DNA of 14,932 bases from Desulfosporosinus sp. (GTDB lineage Bacteria; Bacillota; Desulfitobacteriia; Desulfitobacteriales; Desulfitobacteriaceae): positions 1-14,932 of the forward strand of contig JADQBO010000459.1 in NCBI GenBank assembly GCA_016278585.1, read 5' to 3'. Made by a program: the position numbers and the translations under genes. The notes under the pieces were generated by a model. The model was given only the letters and a program-made list of their open reading frames with translations. It was not told the origin of the DNA and ran no database searches. This document shows, in pieces, positions 1-7,510 of this stretch (its first letter is position 1; the number at the start of each line of letters is the position of its first letter).

Positions 1-1131
1 TGCTATGGTACCGGCAATCGCAAAACGTAGCAAAGTGGGTATTTTTTCAAACAACGATGTCCCAAGAATCCGAGGGGCTAACACTACTATCCCCCAAGCA
101 GCTGCGAAAGAAAGTTGAAAACCAAGATCTTGAATGATTAAAGGGTTTTGGATAAAAAGTCCCACTGCAGCAAAAAACAACCATCTCAGGGTAGCCACTT
201 TTCCTCGTCCTAAACGTCCCAGTAAAAGTGCAATACCCAAAATAGTTGCTCTGACAATCGGAGCATTTCCCCCACAAAGCGCAGCATAAAGTAAAAGTAC
301 CAAAACCGTCCCCATAATCCTGATTCGTTTCGGAAAAAAGCTGAATAGCATCCAAGAAAACCCTAGCACAAAGGCAACATTAGAGCCTGAAGCCGCAAAA
401 ACATGAAGGACTCCCGTCACCTTATAGCGTTCCTGAACCACTTCCGGAATGCGACTGGAATCTCCAAAAAGAATCCCCTCTAATACACCCGTTTCCTCTG
501 AATCCCAAGCCAAAAGCCTATTTCGAACCTGCTGACGAATCTTCCAAGTCAGACTTGGCTCCCCTCCAGAAAGAAGCACAACATTCCCTTGGGCGTACAT
601 GGTTCCGCTTAACCCTCTAACCCCATAGTAAAGGCGCTGATCAAATCCCCCCGGTGTACCCAAAGATTTAGGCCTCTCTAGGTGCGCTCGGAAACTTACA
701 TAGTCTCCAGGCTGAACCCGTTCCCACTCACTGGAAATTTGACCCGATTGGTCAGGATAAACACTTAACCGATAGGCTTGACCTTTAACCTCTCCTTCCT
801 CAACCTGAATAATTCCAACACTCTTATCCTCAGCTAAATTCCAATCCCTTAGCAAACCAACGACCTCAACCCGATCTAAAATAAGAGGTTCCGGTAATGT
901 ACGATCAGCAAGTGCACCGTAAACAAAACCTAGTAAAAGACTTGCTGCCAGCAGCGGAATCTCAGGACGAAACACTCGGCCAAAAAAGTCACGCGGACGC
1001 CAAACTATAAGGCGTATCCCTAACAGAACAAGAATTCCAAAAATCCACAAACGCCCCTGTACTGGGATGTACGCCCCACTAAGTCCTCCCAGCAAGAGGG
1101 CTACCCCTCGTCTAATCCAAGGATCTTTCAT
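1..1131 (-). CDS. comEC: ComEC DNA-uptake channel protein, N-terminal 377 residues (runs off left edge)
   Basis: ComEC forms the membrane channel that carries single-stranded transforming DNA into the cytoplasm. The frame is open from an ATG at 1131 to base 1 with no stop, so the gene is cut by the window and not broken. Residues about 8-77 hold hydrophobic segments. They are followed by a soluble region (about 85-190) containing a TPGGFD motif typical of the ComEC N-terminal domain. The competence domain begins with GILFGD (219-224) and HVFAASGSNVAFV (243-255), then alternating hydrophobic segments. SGSN replaces the SGLH seen in many ComECs, a variant I recall from other Gram-positive groups. 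The C-terminal metallo-beta-lactamase-like domain, if present, lies outside. The start overlaps the comEA stop as ATGA, indicating translational coupling. Confidence 0.93.
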   Translation of the reverse strand, partial: MKDPWIRRGVALLLGGLSGAYIPVQGRLWIFGILVLLGIRLIVWRPRDFFGRVFRPEIPLLAASLLLGFVYGALADRTLPEPLILDRVEVVGLLRDWNLAEDKSVGIIQVEEGEVKGQAYRLSVYPDQSGQISSEWERVQPGDYVSFRAHLERPKSLGTPGGFDQRLYYGVRGLSGTMYAQGNVVLLSGGEPSLTWKIRQQVRNRLLAWDSEETGVLEGILFGDSSRIPEVVQERYKVTGVLHVFAASGSNVAFVLGFSWMLFSFFPKRIRIMGTVLVLLLYAALCGGNAPIVRATILGIALLLGRLGRGKVATLRWLFFAAVGLFIQNPLIIQDLGFQLSFAAAWGIVVLAPRILGTSLFEKIPTLLRFAIAGTIA

Positions 1132-1739
1132 GGTCCAACCGTTACTTGGGAAGCCATCTTCTCGAAGGTTTTGGGCCCAATCCCAGAAACGTTCTCTATG
1201 TCTTCAGCTTTAGCAAAGGGTCCATGCTCCGTCCGGTACTGAATAATCCTCTCCGCTAATGCTGGTCCAACCCCAGACAGCTTGTCCAGGTCGGCAGCAC
1301 CAGCAGTATTTATGTTTATTTTCCCTTCTGACGTCACCGGAACCGCTACAGGTTTCGGAGCCGTAGTGGGCACTGAACTCATACTTCCAGGATTACTTGA
1401 AGCTACTGCCTCTGTAGACTCCGGAGGAATAAGCACAATCTTAAAGGGAACATTCACCTTTTGACCATCCTTAAGTTTCTCAGCCGGATTCATGCTCTCT
1501 AAGTTCGCTTCCGGCAACAACCTAACCTGTTTCAATGCATCATCCACACGGGCATCCGGCGCTAAATGAACCAGTCCTGGTTTCTCGACGGCCCCTGCCA
1601 CATAGACTACAATCTCTCGACTTGTCACCGTTTTTTGAACATAGGCATTAGAGCCATGAGGAAGAAAGAGCTTCCAAATCGCTATAACCACCACACCACC
1701 GAGCACAACCCACCAAGCATAACGAAGCTTTCGCTCCAT
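1128..1739 (-). CDS. comEA: ComEA, membrane-anchored DNA receptor for competence
   Basis: ComEA binds double-stranded DNA outside the membrane and hands it to the ComEC channel. The 203-residue protein has one N-terminal membrane anchor (about 8-26), an SLBB domain (about 43-98, starting VVYVAGAVEKPGLV) and a Pro/Ser/Thr-rich linker (about 104-137). It ends in a DNA-binding helix-hairpin-helix pair (about 140-200) with hairpins LSGVGPALA and VSGIGPKTF. I chose the ATG at 1739 because GGGGGAG lies 6 bases upstream. The in-frame ATG at 1775 would add 12 charged residues before the anchor and has only a weak ribosome site. The gene is coupled to comEC by a 4-base overlap. Domain order and length match Gram-positive ComEA. 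The sequence does not show whether the organism is naturally competent. Confidence 0.93.
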   Translation of the reverse strand: MERKLRYAWWVVLGGVVVIAIWKLFLPHGSNAYVQKTVTSREIVVYVAGAVEKPGLVHLAPDARVDDALKQVRLLPEANLESMNPAEKLKDGQKVNVPFKIVLIPPESTEAVASSNPGSMSSVPTTAPKPVAVPVTSEGKININTAGAADLDKLSGVGPALAERIIQYRTEHGPFAKAEDIENVSGIGPKTFEKMASQVTVGP

Positions 1740-1925
1740 TGACAGCTCCCCCGTTCCTTCAGCAGCATCATTCATTCCATTTCGCTAATTCCATTCTGAT
1801 TTCGCTTAATCCCTTCTTTTTCCTGCCGCGAAGATAAGTTAATCCTGTCGAACAAATGAAAAATCAGTGCTTACGAGCCGATTTAATCATAAAGAACGCC
1901 CAAGAACCATCCCTGCGCTTCCTTT
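1740..1925. other. Non-coding spacer upstream of comEA
   Basis: No gene is visible here. The stretch nearest comEA contains two imperfect direct copies of ATTTCGCT(T)AAT..CC at 1779-1792 and 1799-1812, spaced 20 bp apart on the plus strand. I could not find a convincing sigma-A promoter for comEA. No clear intrinsic terminator for the phoH-like gene is visible either, so read-through from phoH into comEA remains possible. Confidence 0.5.
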
Positions 1926-2048
1926 CCTTCTTTTCCTCCATTCCTTCTTTTCCGCCTTTCCTTCTTTTCCGCCTTTCCTCTTTTCCTCACTTCCTCACTT
2001 CCTCACTTCCTCACTTCCTCACTTCCTCACTTCCTCGCGTCCTCGCCT
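1926..2048. repeat. Pyrimidine-rich tandem repeats (17-bp and 8-bp units)
   Basis: The plus strand is almost pure C/T here. The 17-bp unit CCTTCTTTTCCGCCTTT occurs in exact tandem at 1943-1959 and 1960-1976, after a diverged copy at 1926-1942. Next is CCTCTTTT (1977-1984), then six exact tandem copies of CCTCACTT (1985-2032) and two degenerate copies (2033-2048). The array stops three bases before the phoH-like stop codon. On the minus strand, the coding strand for both flanking genes, it reads as purine-rich GAAGTGAG repeats, so any phoH-comEA read-through transcript would carry them. The perfect repetition suggests recent slippage. The small plus-strand frames across it read out low-complexity F/L/S/P/H repeats and are not taken as genes. 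Confidence 0.9.
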
Positions 2049-2050
2049 CC

Positions 2051-3376
2051 CTAGAGTAACCCCGCCGCCCTTGTCGCAAGCTCGCTCCGCTCTCCACGAA
2101 TCAGCCGAACCTGACCATAGAAAGATTGCCCGGTTAAGCGTGAGGCAAGATGGGCTAATCCATTACTCTCTTTATCTAGATAAGGATGATCAATTTGATC
2201 CGGATCCCCACAAAGCACAATCTTCGTTCCCTCACCTGCACGTGTAATTATCGTCTTCACCTCATGAGCTGAAAGATTTTGAGCTTCATCAATAATGATA
2301 TATTGATTGGGAATACTTCGACCACGTATATAGGTGAGTACTTCAATTTCAAGTTGCCGTTTCTTGATGAGAAGGTCAACGGCGCTATCGATCAGAGATT
2401 CACTGCCCCTCTCGCGCTCTTTCTCTCGCCGTGACCGTAGCAAATACTCAAGGTTATCATAAATTGGTTGCATATACGGACGAACCTTTTGATCCTTTTC
2501 TCCGGGAAGAAACCCTATATCTTTGCCAAAGGGAACAATCGGACGAGCGCAAAGCATCCTGATATAAATCTCGGCGTGAATAGTTTGCTCTAAGCCACTC
2601 GCCAAGGCAAGTAACGTCTTGCCTGTACCTGCTGGTCCCATTAAATTAACTAACTTAATCTCAGGATTGTTGAGCATTTCCAAAGCCCAGGATTGCTCCA
2701 AATTTTTTGGTCTGATATCCCAGGGAGCCAGACCTTTCCCCATGTTATAAACTAGTTTCTTTCCATCGATAGAAGATACGAGTGGTAAGACACTATTATC
2801 ACTCAATACCGCCTTCACACATCGATTCGGGGATAACGCTGTCTGAAGTGGAATGTACCTATTTTGGTAAAGTTCCGCAACGTCAGCATCCTCAATTGGC
2901 AGTCTCAATATTTCCTCTCTAATAGGCGGCAAAGCCACTTTATCATTATGATAATCGTCCGTTAAAATTCCTAAAGCATCCGCTTTGATACGCATGGCAA
3001 TGTCCTTCGTGACTAAGACAACAGGCCGTTCTTCTTCATGGGTTAAACTCAGAGACACCGCTAGGATCCGATTGTCCGCCAACGCCATATCTGAGTTCAA
3101 TGGTAAAATCTCGTTAGAATAATGATTCAACTCAATCCGTACTTTTCCTCCGTTTGGTATAAGAACACCCTGAGAAAGCTGTCCTTTATCTCGCAACTGA
3201 TCAAGATAACGAATGGCCTCGCGGGCCGCTCGACCTACATTCTCTAAAAGACGTTTCTTGCTTTCCACCTCTTCTAAAACCACATAAGGTATAATCACTT
3301 CATTCTCTTGGAATTGAAATATTGCGTTAGGGTCATGCAGTAACACACTTGAATCGAGTACATATACTTTTTGCAA
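2051..3376 (-). CDS. PIN-domain / PhoH-family ATPase (YlaK-type)
   Basis: This 441-residue protein joins an N-terminal PIN nuclease-like domain to a C-terminal PhoH-type P-loop ATPase. The PIN part (about 1-145) has the expected acidic residues: D8 in VLDSS, E35/E36 in VLEEVE, D101 in LADNR and D125 in VTKD. The ATPase has Walker A GPAGTGKT (247-254), Walker B YIIIDEAQ (359-366) and the PhoH motif CGDPDQID (389-396). The fusion resembles Bacillus YlaK and mycobacterial PhoH2, for which RNA helicase/ribonuclease activity has been proposed. The substrate here is unknown. The start is TTG at 3376, supported by AAGGGGTG about 7 bases upstream. The TAG stop sits directly beside the tandem-repeat array. 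No toxin-antitoxin partner lies next to it. Confidence 0.92.
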   Translation of the reverse strand: MQKVYVLDSSVLLHDPNAIFQFQENEVIIPYVVLEEVESKKRLLENVGRAAREAIRYLDQLRDKGQLSQGVLIPNGGKVRIELNHYSNEILPLNSDMALADNRILAVSLSLTHEEERPVVLVTKDIAMRIKADALGILTDDYHNDKVALPPIREEILRLPIEDADVAELYQNRYIPLQTALSPNRCVKAVLSDNSVLPLVSSIDGKKLVYNMGKGLAPWDIRPKNLEQSWALEMLNNPEIKLVNLMGPAGTGKTLLALASGLEQTIHAEIYIRMLCARPIVPFGKDIGFLPGEKDQKVRPYMQPIYDNLEYLLRSRREKERERGSESLIDSAVDLLIKKRQLEIEVLTYIRGRSIPNQYIIIDEAQNLSAHEVKTIITRAGEGTKIVLCGDPDQIDHPYLDKESNGLAHLASRLTGQSFYGQVRLIRGERSELATRAAGLL

Positions 3377-3441
3377 CTATATACACCCCTTCTTCACCCA
3401 TCCTAGGATTTGTATCCAAATATTACCAAGTTTATCCTACG

Positions 3442-3469
3442 TTTATAGTCCTGAATCTACTCTTTCTAA
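3442..3469 (-). promoter_or_regulatory. Possible sigma-A promoter for the PIN-PhoH gene
   Basis: On the minus strand, TTAGAA (3469-3464) and TATAAA (3447-3442) are separated by 16 bases, about 65-90 bases upstream of the TTG start. The -10 box matches 5 of 6 and the -35 box 4 of 6. The region is AT-rich, so a chance match is possible. Confidence 0.35.
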
Positions 3470-3758
3470 TACTATATTCCCAACCTTACTAACCATTCAC
3501 AGCAAAACCAACCTTCCTATAGTATGTATTTTAATGAAGACAGCATATCTACATATTTCCGTATAATAGTCTAATGAAGGGGCTATGTAAAAACTCAGTA
3601 TCCAAAATCCTGAGTGTCACAACCATCAAAAAGCGTCCTCACACGAACAACGTGGATTGAGGACACTTGTATTCCAAGGCCGTTAGCTATAGGACAAATA
3701 TACTAAGCCATGAATTACTTACCAATGAAGAATTAATTAAAGTAATGTATATTTAAAG

Positions 3759-3788
3759 TCATTAAATGTTTGTTAACCTAATTAATGA
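3759..3788. promoter_or_regulatory. Inverted repeat upstream of marR-like gene, candidate operator
   Basis: TCATTAA at 3759-3765 is matched by TTAATGA at 3782-3788 with a 16-base spacer. The repeat ends just before the GAGGTGG ribosome site of the MarR-family gene. MarR dimers bind inverted repeats and commonly repress their own operon, so this is a plausible autoregulatory site. The arms are short and AT-rich, so the call is tentative. Confidence 0.4.
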
Positions 3789-3800
3789 TGAGGTGGTTAA

Positions 3801-4319
3801 GTGACGAAAAATACACATCAACAAAATGGAGCAACCGTTGATCAGAAAGTTATCGATCATTACATTGGTCGTTTAGAAGAAGCCTGTTATCTAGCCCTTA
3901 ATAAACTAGCCCCTGAGTTATCAGATCACTTAGAACAGGGCTTAACCACCGATCAATTCTTCGTTTTAAGAATACTTTCCCAACGAGAAAGATGTACAGT
4001 ATCCGAGCTTGCTAATGAGCATAGGGTTAACCCTGCGGCTATTACCGCTATGATGGATCGGTTATCTAAGAATGAATTAATCATTAGGGAACGGGATGAA
4101 AAGGATCGCCGAACGGTCAATATTAGATTATCCGATAAGGGATGTCAGGTGTTCAATCTATCGGAAAGCAAAAGAAAACAATGGTTCAAACAGTATTTTT
4201 CCAAGCTCGAACCCGAAGAAATGAAATTATTGGTCATTATCACCGAAAAATTAGCCAGAATTATACTCAATCAGGAGGGAGACTACACCCATGAATCTAT
4301 CGAAATTTTCAGTTCGTAA
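3801..4319 (+). CDS. MarR-family transcriptional regulator
   Basis: This 172-residue protein is a winged-helix MarR-type regulator, probably a dimeric repressor whose DNA binding is relieved by a small molecule. The recognition region (about 66-91) reads TVSELANEHRVNPAAITA. The wing (about 96-112) has the D-x-R pattern in EKDRRTVNIRLS, followed by the SDKG turn typical of the family. Flanking helices at both ends would form the dimer interface. It starts at GTG 3801 with AGGTGG four bases upstream. The last 29 bases overlap the RND transporter gene, whose ribosome site lies inside this gene, so the two form one operon. The likely job is control of the pump in response to a pump substrate. The ligand cannot be read from sequence. 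Confidence 0.92.
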   Translation: MTKNTHQQNGATVDQKVIDHYIGRLEEACYLALNKLAPELSDHLEQGLTTDQFFVLRILSQRERCTVSELANEHRVNPAAITAMMDRLSKNELIIRERDEKDRRTVNIRLSDKGCQVFNLSESKRKQWFKQYFSKLEPEEMKLLVIITEKLARIILNQEGDYTHESIEIFSS

Positions 4320-7300
4320 TCCAATTACAACTATCATGATGATGCTTCTCGTTATCATTCTAGGGGTTGTTTCTTTCTCAAATCTAAAATTAGACTTAAT
4401 GCCCAATATTAATCCTCCCGTTTTAGCAGTGATCACGAATTACCCTGGAGCGGGCCCCGAAGAAGTAAAAGAAATGGTTACCAAACCAGTGGAAAAAACG
4501 GTCAGTACTACCCCGGGTCTAAAATCCCTCCAGTCAAGAAGCAGTACCAATACCTCCTTAGTAATCGTGCAATATGACTGGGGGATGGATGTATCAGAAG
4601 CCAGAGAGGACATTACCTCGAAACTGAATCAATTGACCCTAGACGATGGCGTCGGACGACCCATGATCGTTAAGTTTGATCCAACCATGCTTCCGGTTAT
4701 GCAGCTTTCAATTGCTAACGGTCAAAATCTCGAGGAGTTGCAGGCCATTGTCAAGCATCAATTTGTACCCCAGCTTCAAACAATTGAAGGGGTTGCCAGT
4801 GTCTCTATTGACGGAGGCTTTAACGAAGAGATTTTAGTCCACTTAAACCAAGCTAAACTAAACCATAATAATTTAACCCAAGAAAAAATAACCCAAATGA
4901 TTCAGGCCAATAACTTAACCTATCCTGGCGGGGTAATAACTCAAGATAATAAAGAGTTAAATTTACGAGTGATGGGTAAAGTCAATTCCATTGATACCCT
5001 GCGGCAGTTACCCCTTAGTATGATTCCCGATGGAAATACCGTGAAAGTCCTCACGTTAGCAGATGTCGCTAAGGTCGAGATGGTTAAGAAAGATATTAAT
5101 TCAATTGCTCGCACCAACGGACAGGAAAGTCTGATGGTCAGTATCCAGAAAGAAGGAACTGCCAATACTGTTGAGGTTACTAAAGAAGTTGGAGTCGTCA
5201 TCGACAGTTTCAAACAAGATTATAACAATATGAACTTTACAGTATCCTCTGACCAAGGGGAAATTATTGGTCAGTCGGTAGGGAATGTATCCTCTGCCTT
5301 ACTCTTTGGTGGATTGTTTGCAATGATCATGATCCTTGTCTTTTTACGATCAGTCGGTTCAACCATTATCGTAGCCATCGGAATCCCCTTTTCCGTAATT
5401 GCTACCTTTGTCATGATGTATTTTTCTGGTCTTACCCTCAATATCATGTCACTAGGAGGATTGGCTTTAGGAGTAGGTATGCTGGTTGATAACGCTATTG
5501 TCGTCATCGAAAACATTTATCGTCATATCTCCTTAAATAAGACCCGCCTTACTGCAGCAATTGATGGTACAGTTGAGGTTGCTGGGGCGATAACCGCATC
5601 GACCTTAACGACAATTGCAGTGTTCCTTCCGGTTGCTTTTATCGGCGGATTAGTCGGGGACTTATTTAAAGAGCTAGCCTTAACAGTGACTTTTTCTTTA
5701 CTTGCCTCTTTAGCTGTAGCCTTAACCGTTATTCCCTCTTTGGCAGCAATGCTCATCAAGGAACAAAACGTAAAAAGAACCAGGGAAAATCAAGTTTATA
5801 AAAACGTCATCACTTGGGCATTAGACCACCGTTTAGTCACCGTGATTCTGGCAGTTGCTCTCCTTGCAGGATCGCTCTCCTTAATCCCAAGAATTGGCAC
5901 AGAATTCATTCCGGCCCAGGACGAAGGAATTTTCACGATTAATGTTAGCCTTCCACAAGGATCAAACCTTGCAAGTACCCTAAAGGTCGTCGAGGACATC
6001 GAAAAAGTTGCCCTAAATGTTGAAGAAGTGGATGTTGTGACTGCAGTGGTAGGTAACGCCAATCCTCTGATGAACGCTGGAGGAGCAGAAACGGCTTCTC
6101 TTAATATCACTCTTATAGATAGCGACTCAAGAACCAGACCAACGGATAAGGTCATGAATGACTTAAAGAATAAACTCAGTAGTACTATCTCAAAGGAAAT
6201 ACACCTAGGCTACAAGCTAAGTAACTCAATGGAAGCCATGAGTGGACAAGCCTCTGCCGCAGAAATTTTGGTGACAGGACCTAACTCGTCTAACATTAAA
6301 GAGTATGTTGGGGAATTAAGTACTCGCCTAAAAACGATTAAAGGAGTCACAACGGTCTCTAATAGTATGGAAACCAGCAAAGAGGAATATCAGTTTATTG
6401 TTGATAAGGAAAAGGCCATGAATCATGGTCTAACCACGCATCAAATTGCGACGTTTGTAAACCAATCCATTCAAGGTCAAGTTGCTACAAAATTAAGTAA
6501 TAGCGGCGTTGAAAAGGATGTTCGCGTAAAAATTCAGGGTCTTGATAATTCTAAAAAAGCCCTGGAAAACCTAGAAATCACAAGTCCTTTAGGAACAAAA
6601 GTCGCCCTTAAAGAGCTTGGAACCGTGGTTGAAGGTCAAAGCCCTACGACCATTGCTAGGGATAATCAACAGGATGCCACAACCCTTTATGCTAATTTCG
6701 AAAATGTGGATATGGGGACAATCAGTAACCAAATCCAAACTGAACTGGATGGAATGGTTCAAGACTTAAGCATCAACGAAACTATGTATTCAATAAAAAT
6801 GGTTGGCGGGACTGAAATGATGGATGAAGCCTTTAAAAGTTTAACCCTGGCGATAATCCTTTCCGTTATATTTGTTTATATGATTATGGCGAGCCAGTTC
6901 GGGTCGCTAATTCATCCAGTGATTATCTTAGTAACCTTACCTCTAGCAATGATAGGGGTAACCGGAGGGTTGCTCTTAACTGGGCAAACCTTTGGCATCA
7001 CAGCGTTCATGGGAATTATTATTCTTGTGGGGATCGTCGTCAACAACGCCATTGTCTTTATTGACTATGCAAATAAACTCATCAAACAAAACGTCCCTGT
7101 ACGTGCTGCTCTTATTCAAGCTGGAACGACAAGACTCCGTCCGATTCTCATGACAGCCTTGACTACGATTTTGGGTCTCATGCCTTTAGCTGTGGGACTC
7201 GGGGAAGGAACTGAGATTCAAGCCCCAATGGCAATAACCATAATTGGAGGATTATTGTCCTCAACGGTTCTAACTCTCGTAGTCGTACCAGTTGTTTATA

Positions 7301-7395
7301 GCCTCCTAGAAAGTCTTAAAGGAATTCGGAAGAAACTAAAACTCGTTATGCAAACGTTAAAAGAAGTTGAACAAAAAATGGTTACGGCAAAGTAA
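4291..7395 (+). CDS. RND-family efflux transporter (HAE1-type, SwrC-like)
   Basis: This 1034-residue protein is a full-length resistance-nodulation-division pump that exports lipophilic compounds using the proton gradient. It shows the internal duplication of the family: TM1 (about 11-30), a large outer loop, TM2-6 (about 335-490), TM7 (about 516-533), a second large loop, then TM8-12 (about 850-1005). Family motifs include the TM4 stretch GMLVDNAIVVIENIYRH (about 396-412) and the TM10 stretch VNNAIVFIDYAN (about 917-928). D400 matches the first TM4 aspartate of AcrB. The second is N401, and the TM10 lysine position appears to be N918. AGGAGGGAG at 4273-4281 is the ribosome site. No membrane-fusion or outer-membrane protein gene is adjacent, which fits a one-membrane host. 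SwrC of Bacillus is a comparable lone pump. Confidence 0.93.
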   Translation: MNLSKFSVRNPITTIMMMLLVIILGVVSFSNLKLDLMPNINPPVLAVITNYPGAGPEEVKEMVTKPVEKTVSTTPGLKSLQSRSSTNTSLVIVQYDWGMDVSEAREDITSKLNQLTLDDGVGRPMIVKFDPTMLPVMQLSIANGQNLEELQAIVKHQFVPQLQTIEGVASVSIDGGFNEEILVHLNQAKLNHNNLTQEKITQMIQANNLTYPGGVITQDNKELNLRVMGKVNSIDTLRQLPLSMIPDGNTVKVLTLADVAKVEMVKKDINSIARTNGQESLMVSIQKEGTANTVEVTKEVGVVIDSFKQDYNNMNFTVSSDQGEIIGQSVGNVSSALLFGGLFAMIMILVFLRSVGSTIIVAIGIPFSVIATFVMMYFSGLTLNIMSLGGLALGVGMLVDNAIVVIENIYRHISLNKTRLTAAIDGTVEVAGAITASTLTTIAVFLPVAFIGGLVGDLFKELALTVTFSLLASLAVALTVIPSLAAMLIKEQNVKRTRENQVYKNVITWALDHRLVTVILAVALLAGSLSLIPRIGTEFIPAQDEGIFTINVSLPQGSNLASTLKVVEDIEKVALNVEEVDVVTAVVGNANPLMNAGGAETASLNITLIDSDSRTRPTDKVMNDLKNKLSSTISKEIHLGYKLSNSMEAMSGQASAAEILVTGPNSSNIKEYVGELSTRLKTIKGVTTVSNSMETSKEEYQFIVDKEKAMNHGLTTHQIATFVNQSIQGQVATKLSNSGVEKDVRVKIQGLDNSKKALENLEITSPLGTKVALKELGTVVEGQSPTTIARDNQQDATTLYANFENVDMGTISNQIQTELDGMVQDLSINETMYSIKMVGGTEMMDEAFKSLTLAIILSVIFVYMIMASQFGSLIHPVIILVTLPLAMIGVTGGLLLTGQTFGITAFMGIIILVGIVVNNAIVFIDYANKLIKQNVPVRAALIQAGTTRLRPILMTALTTILGLMPLAVGLGEGTEIQAPMAITIIGGLLSSTVLTLVVVPVVYSLLESLKGIRKKLKLVMQTLKEVEQKMVTAK

Positions 7396-7410
7396 ACAAC
7401 TCGTTTGACC

Positions 7411-7429
7411 TTAGTCTTCCAAAGACTAA
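7411..7429 (+). terminator. Small hairpin after the RND gene
   Basis: TTAGTCTT (7411-7418) and AAGACTAA (7422-7429) form a perfect 8-bp stem with a CCA loop, 15 bases after the RND stop codon. It has no T-run of its own. It sits immediately before the larger terminator hairpin and may protect the 3' end or assist termination. Confidence 0.45.
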
Positions 7430-7430
7430 C

Positions 7431-7486
7431 AAAAATTGTACCCTATAGAGTGGACTTTTAGGTCTACTCTATAGGGTACAATTTTT
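7431..7486. terminator. Bidirectional intrinsic terminator between convergent genes
   Basis: A 25-base left arm (7431-7455) pairs with a right arm (7462-7486) around a TTTTAG loop. There is a single G-T position, which is G-U in plus-strand RNA and C-A in minus-strand RNA. The left arm begins with five A and the right arm ends with five T, so each strand has a stem followed by U residues. It lies between the RND gene (plus) and the cell-wall-binding lipoprotein gene (minus) and can end both transcripts. Confidence 0.9.
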
Positions 7487-7510
7487 AATCCGATTCAAAT
7501 CATTAAATTC

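Larger units (their letters stand above)
3377..3800. other. Intergenic region between divergent phoH-like and marR-like genes
   Basis: This 424-base stretch has no gene. It holds the candidate phoH promoter, a perfect plus-strand TATAAT at 3562-3567 without a good -35 box, and two hairpins. One is ACTCAG/CTGAGT (3593-3598 with 3610-3615). The other is GTCCTCA/TGAGGAC (3635-3641 with 3658-3664), with an inner CACG/CGTG pairing. Neither hairpin is followed by a T-run. The segment starting GGGGCTATGTAAAAAC near 3579 loosely resembles transposon ends, but no partner end or transposase is present. Confidence 0.55.

Noticed and set aside
1926..2048. H-DNA (triplex) forming mirror repeat
   Set aside because: The strand is pyrimidine-rich, but CCTCACTT reversed does not match any rotation of itself, so true mirror symmetry is lacking.
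1856..2247. Two plus-strand frames of 67 and 126 codons across the repeat array
   Set aside because: They translate tandem pyrimidine repeats into F/L/S/P/H-rich low complexity and run antisense into the PIN-PhoH gene. No convincing ribosome site was seen.
2051..3376. Toxin-antitoxin module based on the PIN domain
   Set aside because: The PIN domain is fused to a PhoH ATPase as in YlaK-type proteins, and no small antitoxin gene is adjacent.
3575..3700. Insertion-sequence remnant
   Set aside because: Only one vaguely IS-end-like sequence was seen. No second end, target duplication or transposase fragment could be recognised.
4941..6155. Several minus-strand frames of 78-119 codons inside the RND gene
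   Set aside because: They are antisense shadows of a well-conserved coding sequence, without ribosome sites or recognisable domains.
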